Both the position numbers and the translations under genes were made by a program. The notes below the pieces were generated by a model. That model did not search any database. It was not told the DNA's origin and saw nothing but the letters and a program-made list of their open reading frames with translations. From contig NZ_NIUC01000007.1 in assembly GCF_002807035.1 (NCBI RefSeq), forward strand, positions 1-36,283: DNA of 36,283 nt. The letters run 5' to 3'. Source of the stretch: Algoriphagus formosus. GTDB lineage: Bacteria > Bacteroidota > Bacteroidia > Cytophagales > Cyclobacteriaceae. Below are positions 32,527 to 36,283 of the stretch, piece by piece. Numbering within the stretch: position 1 is the first letter of the stretch; each line of letters starts with the position of its first letter.

Positions 32527-32588
32527 GCACAACAAAACCTATACGCAATGCCCTTCGGAACACTGCGCATAGCCAAACCGTTGTATGC
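32524..32588 (+). repeat. attC-like site D (between DUF4265 and STAND cassettes)
   Basis: Left core TAAGCACAAC (32524-32533), right core GTTGTATGC (32580-32588). Arms at 32539-32550 (CTATACGCAATG) and 32561-32572 (CACTGCGCATAG) pair with two mismatches; the loop is only 10 bases. The left core is the exact complement of this cassette's start (GTTGTGCTTA at 32030). The arm CCTATACGCAA also occurs in site A. Confidence 0.85.
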
Positions 32589-32744
32589 AAGGCTAAAAGA
32601 CCGAATTACACAGAAATAACCTGATTAGAAATTTGAAAAGATGGGTTGAAAATATTGTCTCATTTATTGAAGATTGGTGCAAGAAAAAATTAGTTTTTGC
32701 CCGCCCGCTTCTGCCCTACGGGACAGTTGGGGAAGCCCTCGCAC

Positions 32745-32807
32745 ATTGCACACATTTGCAAATCGCACAAGCTGACCCACAATCCAAAATTTGCAAAAGA
32801 GTGCAAT
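32745..32807. repeat. Long hairpin in the leader of the STAND gene
   Basis: ATTGCACACATTTGCAAAT (32745-32763) pairs with 32789-32807 with two mismatches in 19; the loop is 25 bases. It has attC-like size but lacks AAC/GTT cores, so it may be a decayed recombination site or a leader RNA structure. The 69-codon frame over it (32633-32842) starts at TTG and is not convincing. Confidence 0.45.
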
Positions 32808-32834
32808 CCTTCCACTTCACAAAGACCATAAATT

Positions 32835-35800
32835 ATGATTGAAAGTATTTTAATTGGAATTGCTGCAAATATTATTACTGGAGTTGGTCAATCAGCTCTT
32901 AAGAAAATTGTTAATAATGGTAGTTTAGAAGAAGAAATTCAAAAAGCTTTTGATAATGCTTTAAACCAATGGACAGTTAATTATGGTATTAAGGAGAAAG
33001 AAAAAATATTTACTAAAAGTAGATTTTCACTTTTATTAGAATGTGTTAAAGAGCCAGAGAAGATTAATACACTTGAAAAAAGTACCGCTGACATAATTAC
33101 ATTTTTTAAGTTGGAATTGCAGAAAAGTACAACAGCTTGGAATTTTATAGAGGACATACATTTTCAAACTGCTTTAAATAAACTAAATTCATTAGAGCTA
33201 CATATTAAGGAGTTAAATTCTTCATTTATTAATCAAATAAAGGCAATTGAAAAAACATTTGATGATGCTTTAATCCCATACTTTGAAGCATTCAAATATC
33301 AATTAAACGAAAATAATAATGATTTACCTAACCAATTTCACAACACATTCATTGGAAGAAAAGCAGATCTAGACAATATTGATTATTTAATCAAAATGTC
33401 AGATAAAAAAATAATTTCGGTCGTAGCGGATGGTGGATATGGCAAAACCAGAATATGTATTGAATACTTCAAGCAATATATTGACAATGAAGATAACTAT
33501 GAAGCTTTTGTATTAGATGTTAGCGCATATAAAAGTTTGAATTTTGCAAACCAATTGAAAAGTGAAAAACATATAATTGTTCTAGTCGATGATGCGCATA
33601 AACATCCAAATATATTAAATGACATTATCAATACGGCTAATCGACATGATAATGTGAAAATTATGCTTACTGTCAGAAAAGCAATGTATGAAGATACTAT
33701 TAAAGAACTGGCTACACATAACAGAAATATTGGTATTCAAAAGATAGAACGGTTAACCTATGAAGAAACACAAGAATTATTTAAATCGCAATTACCTGGA
33801 TTAAAAGAAATAGAAATAAAAAAATTATCTGACGAGTCTAAAGGTATTCCGATTGTTGTGCTTGGTCTATGTTTAGTAACTTTAAATGGAAAATATAAAT
33901 CTGACTTGTCTGAGGAAGCTAATTTCAAACTTTTTGTCAGGGAATTAAAGAATCAAGTTATAAATGATATTCATATTAAATATTTAATAGACAAAGAGAA
34001 AATAAATAAAACAATTCAATTGTTAAGTTTTTTCTCACCTATTAAAAATTCGGAAGAGGAAATTCTTGAACTTTCCAAACTGAATGATATTGATGTTGGC
34101 GAAACTAATTTGTTATTAGACTATCTAGAGGAATATGAATTCATCGCAAGGAAATCAGAAATCTATATTAAACCAGACCCTTATAGTGACACAATACTAT
34201 TAGATTCAGCGACAAGAATCAAATATTTGCTAAAAAAAGACATCAAGATTTTTATTGACCGTCTTATTCGTAACCTTGTTGAAGTCGAACAATCGGAAAG
34301 GCTTGATTTTAGTATCGATAACTTACTACTAGATTTTGTGTCTTCTTTTAAAAATAAACAAACTGATAATGAAGAAGGCATAAGTATTTTAGTTTCGAAC
34401 CTTGAAACACTAAAATCATTCACATATAAAAAACCTAGAATTTGTTTTCTTGCAATAAAGGACCTAATTAATAGCAAGGCTGCTTCTGATGAATTCTGGC
34501 ATAAAGAAGAAGTTCATTTTTTCTATACTAAATCCTTTAAGGAAGTACATGAAAATATTGAAACAATACTATCTATAGCAGCATTAAACTCTCATAAGGT
34601 TACAGAACTTGATGATATATATGAATTACTATTGGAATATAAAACAAAAAAGGTTGAGAGCAATATATTTCAACAGGTTTTTAGGTATAGAGTTTATGAC
34701 TTTTTTGAATATGGCTATCGACCTTATTCACCATGTGAAAGACAAACATATCTTATTAACAAGCTAAATGATTCCTTAAATGATGTTATACCAGAACTAT
34801 TTTTAGCCAATCACATTTTTAACTCCATAAAAACTTTATTGGTTCTTGAATTTGAAGGAGAATCATATTATGACAAATACACACATGCATTTTCTTGGGG
34901 GAGGCATTTTGTTATATCCAATAAAACAACAGAACGTATAAGAATTGATGCGCTAAATTTGATGTTCAAGCTTTACCTTCTAACTCGCTTTGAGAAACAC
35001 TCAGAAGCATACTTTGACGAAATATTACGAATCTTATTTTTCATGGCAGAAGATAAAAGAGAAAAATATGTATTTAATCAAAAAGCGGAAGTTGAACTAG
35101 TTATTGAGTTTTTGAAGAAAGTATTAGGAAATAACCCAAGTATGACTGAAAGAAGTAAAGTGATTCGTCAATTAAAGATATTTGAGAGAAGGGAAATAAA
35201 GGATGAATATAAGGATACAGCTGATACGTTACTTGCATTATCAGAACATGTAGAAACCCCCAAAGACAGGCTGACTCTTTTATTCTTGGATGAGTATTTT
35301 TCGCTTAGAAAAAATATTGAAACAATATTGAATGAAATTATTGAGCAATATTCTGACATAAATAACTTTCTTAGAGATATCGTAGAAATAAAGTTAGAAT
35401 TAACACAAAAAGACTTTACAAATTTCCATGAGGTGCTATCTCATTTAATTTCAAACTATCCCAAAGAATCGAAAACACTTCTTGACCTTGTAATAGAAAA
35501 TTATCCAGAACAATCTTGTGATTTCTCAACATTAATTAAAGCTAATTATAAAGACTCGGAATATTTTTACTCAACAATTGAAAAAATATGGAATCTTGAA
35601 TATGAATGTGTAAAAGGTTCGGTATTATGGATGCTAACCAATGGAAGAAATAGGGAAACTGAATATTATAATGAAGATGATTTAAAATATGTTGAATATG
35701 TAGTTGAAAATAAAATGGTTCAAGCATTATGGAGCATTTCATTCACGCTCCCTAAATATATTTTAATTAATCCCCAGAGAACTCTTAGTATTATTTCTAG

Positions 35801-36164
35801 AATTTTTATAATCAGTGAAAATGAAAGGGAAGATGGACATTTGCTCCATTCAATTTTTGAAGATAAAGAAATCTTAGACAACCATTCCGAATTGATAAAA
35901 GACTTTGTATTCAATTCAACATTAGAAATACCCTTGGATTCTCACTATTTAGAGAAAGCATTAAATTTCTTAGAAAATTACTTTGGTTTTGAACTTCTAT
36001 TCTTGTATTTGAAAAAGAAGGTTGAAACTATTACAAAGCAAAGTAAATACATTAGTCTATCCTATCATAAACACTATAACAATCCAGAAAAAGAACAACT
36101 TCAAACAGAAAAGGATTTTTTAAAAGTTGTTCAATGGTACGGTGAGTTGTTCTTAACCGCTTAA
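32835..36164 (+). CDS. STAND-type NTPase, 3' end replaced by insertion-sequence DNA
   Basis: The 1109-residue protein has a helical N-terminal region (about 1-165, beginning IESILIGIAANIITGVGQSALKKIV), then a STAND/NACHT-like ATPase. FIGRKADLDNI (172-182) precedes the P-loop VVADGGYGKT (K204-T205), and Walker B is IIVLVDDAH (247-255). A winged-helix-like part and a long helical C-terminal region (about 480-1100), presumably the sensor, follow. This is the layout of many bacterial NLR-like defence proteins. No nuclease or TIR effector motif is visible at the N-terminus. The last five residues (LFLTA) and the stop codon are encoded by the inverted repeat starting at 36147, so the native end is missing. 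The gene is notably AT-rich. Anti-phage defence is inferred from family and context. Confidence 0.75.
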   Translation: MIESILIGIAANIITGVGQSALKKIVNNGSLEEEIQKAFDNALNQWTVNYGIKEKEKIFTKSRFSLLLECVKEPEKINTLEKSTADIITFFKLELQKSTTAWNFIEDIHFQTALNKLNSLELHIKELNSSFINQIKAIEKTFDDALIPYFEAFKYQLNENNNDLPNQFHNTFIGRKADLDNIDYLIKMSDKKIISVVADGGYGKTRICIEYFKQYIDNEDNYEAFVLDVSAYKSLNFANQLKSEKHIIVLVDDAHKHPNILNDIINTANRHDNVKIMLTVRKAMYEDTIKELATHNRNIGIQKIERLTYEETQELFKSQLPGLKEIEIKKLSDESKGIPIVVLGLCLVTLNGKYKSDLSEEANFKLFVRELKNQVINDIHIKYLIDKEKINKTIQLLSFFSPIKNSEEEILELSKLNDIDVGETNLLLDYLEEYEFIARKSEIYIKPDPYSDTILLDSATRIKYLLKKDIKIFIDRLIRNLVEVEQSERLDFSIDNLLLDFVSSFKNKQTDNEEGISILVSNLETLKSFTYKKPRICFLAIKDLINSKAASDEFWHKEEVHFFYTKSFKEVHENIETILSIAALNSHKVTELDDIYELLLEYKTKKVESNIFQQVFRYRVYDFFEYGYRPYSPCERQTYLINKLNDSLNDVIPELFLANHIFNSIKTLLVLEFEGESYYDKYTHAFSWGRHFVISNKTTERIRIDALNLMFKLYLLTRFEKHSEAYFDEILRILFFMAEDKREKYVFNQKAEVELVIEFLKKVLGNNPSMTERSKVIRQLKIFERREIKDEYKDTADTLLALSEHVETPKDRLTLLFLDEYFSLRKNIETILNEIIEQYSDINNFLRDIVEIKLELTQKDFTNFHEVLSHLISNYPKESKTLLDLVIENYPEQSCDFSTLIKANYKDSEYFYSTIEKIWNLEYECVKGSVLWMLTNGRNRETEYYNEDDLKYVEYVVENKMVQALWSISFTLPKYILINPQRTLSIISRIFIISENEREDGHLLHSIFEDKEILDNHSELIKDFVFNSTLEIPLDSHYLEKALNFLENYFGFELLFLYLKKKVETITKQSKYISLSYHKHYNNPEKEQLQTEKDFLKVVQWYGELFLTA

Positions 36165-36283
36165 ATAACTGGACCAGTTTTGTTGCCTAAACTTAGGAAC
36201 AAAATGATCGAAGACTTAATTAAAAACGCACGACTTTCATCCAGTGGCCGTAAGCTACTGACCTCACAACAAAAAGCCTTTAT
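36147..36283 (+). mobile_element. Right copy of the terminal inverted repeat (insertion-sequence end)
   Basis: Bases 36147-36263 are the exact reverse complement of 1-117; 20 further bases continue to the window end. It supplies the stop codon of the STAND gene. Palindromes AACTGG-A-CCAGTT (36167-36179) and CCTAA-AC-TTAGG (36187-36198) precede an outward-reading ORF. Confidence 0.7.
36204..36283 (+). CDS. N-terminus of a partial ORF, probably the transposase of the boundary element
   Basis: ATG 36204 opens 26 codons (MIEDLIKNARLSSSGRKLLT, then SQQKAF) up to the window end. The first 20 codons also exist on the minus strand at 1-60. I do not recognise the transposase family from this fragment; the assignment rests on its place in the repeat. 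Confidence 0.45.
   Translation, partial: MIEDLIKNARLSSSGRKLLTSQQKAF

Noticed and set aside
28223..32588. CRISPR array
   Set aside because: The repeats are four diverged palindromes separated by whole genes, not short identical repeats with spacers.
32633..32842. 69-codon TTG-started ORF before the STAND gene
   Set aside because: It crosses a long hairpin and has no ATG, motif or natural composition.
1..36283. tRNA or rRNA genes
   Set aside because: I saw no cloverleaf or rRNA-like sequence on reading both strands, though a tool search would be firmer.

Overview
The window looks like a piece of a Bacteroidota genome, probably Cytophagales and perhaps Cyclobacteriaceae (Algoriphagus-like). 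This rests on a SusC/SusD pair, the Bacteroidetes-type tra genes (DUF4134, DUF4133, TraJ, TraK, TraM, DUF4138), RteC, a DUF6520 peptide, erm(F) and the scarcity of Shine-Dalgarno sites. The genus is a guess. Positions 1-117 and 36147-36263 are a perfect inverted repeat. Each copy carries the outward-facing start of the same partial ORF, so the window is bounded by two opposed copies of what is probably one insertion sequence.

Layout, left to right. 118-1665: a membrane gene cut at its 5' end, a small XRE-type regulator and a divergent pair of small genes. 1666-2543: no convincing gene, but several families of palindromic repeats. 2544-9097: a TlpA-like thioredoxin-fold protein, a SusC/RagA receptor and a SusD/RagB lipoprotein. 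9142-10221 (minus): a DUF6520 secreted peptide and a MauE-like membrane protein. 10557-12110: a Crp-type cyclic-nucleotide-binding regulator fused to a class I terpene synthase. 12140-14264: RteC and a WG-repeat protein. 14357-25030: a conjugative transfer module in CTnDOT order (traE, F, G, I-like genes, J, K, L-like, M, N, then a DUF3945 gene) ending in a terminator. No relaxase, coupling protein, TraO or TraQ is in the window.

The most interesting part is 25434-36164. A 587-residue tyrosine recombinase with three unusual N-terminal repeats is followed, 31 bp after its stop codon, by a series of cassettes. These carry erm(F) (reversed), an MFS-rhodanese fusion, an HNH protein plus a nucleotide-cyclase-like protein, a DUF4265 protein and a STAND NTPase. 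The cassettes are separated by four attC-like imperfect palindromes. For each of the first four cassettes, the 9-10 bases at its start (beginning GTT) are the exact reverse complement of the left core of the palindrome at its own end, and these bases differ from cassette to cassette. That is the geometry left by integron-type insertion of circular cassettes. The recombinase, however, lacks the extra segment typical of IntI. I read this as an integron-like cassette platform with a non-IntI integrase. That this enzyme acts on these sites is inference.

The cargo mixes antibiotic resistance (erm(F), possibly the MFS pump) with defence-like genes (HNH, cyclase-like, STAND NTPase). The STAND gene is cut at its 3' end by the right-hand insertion sequence, so the end of that cassette is missing.
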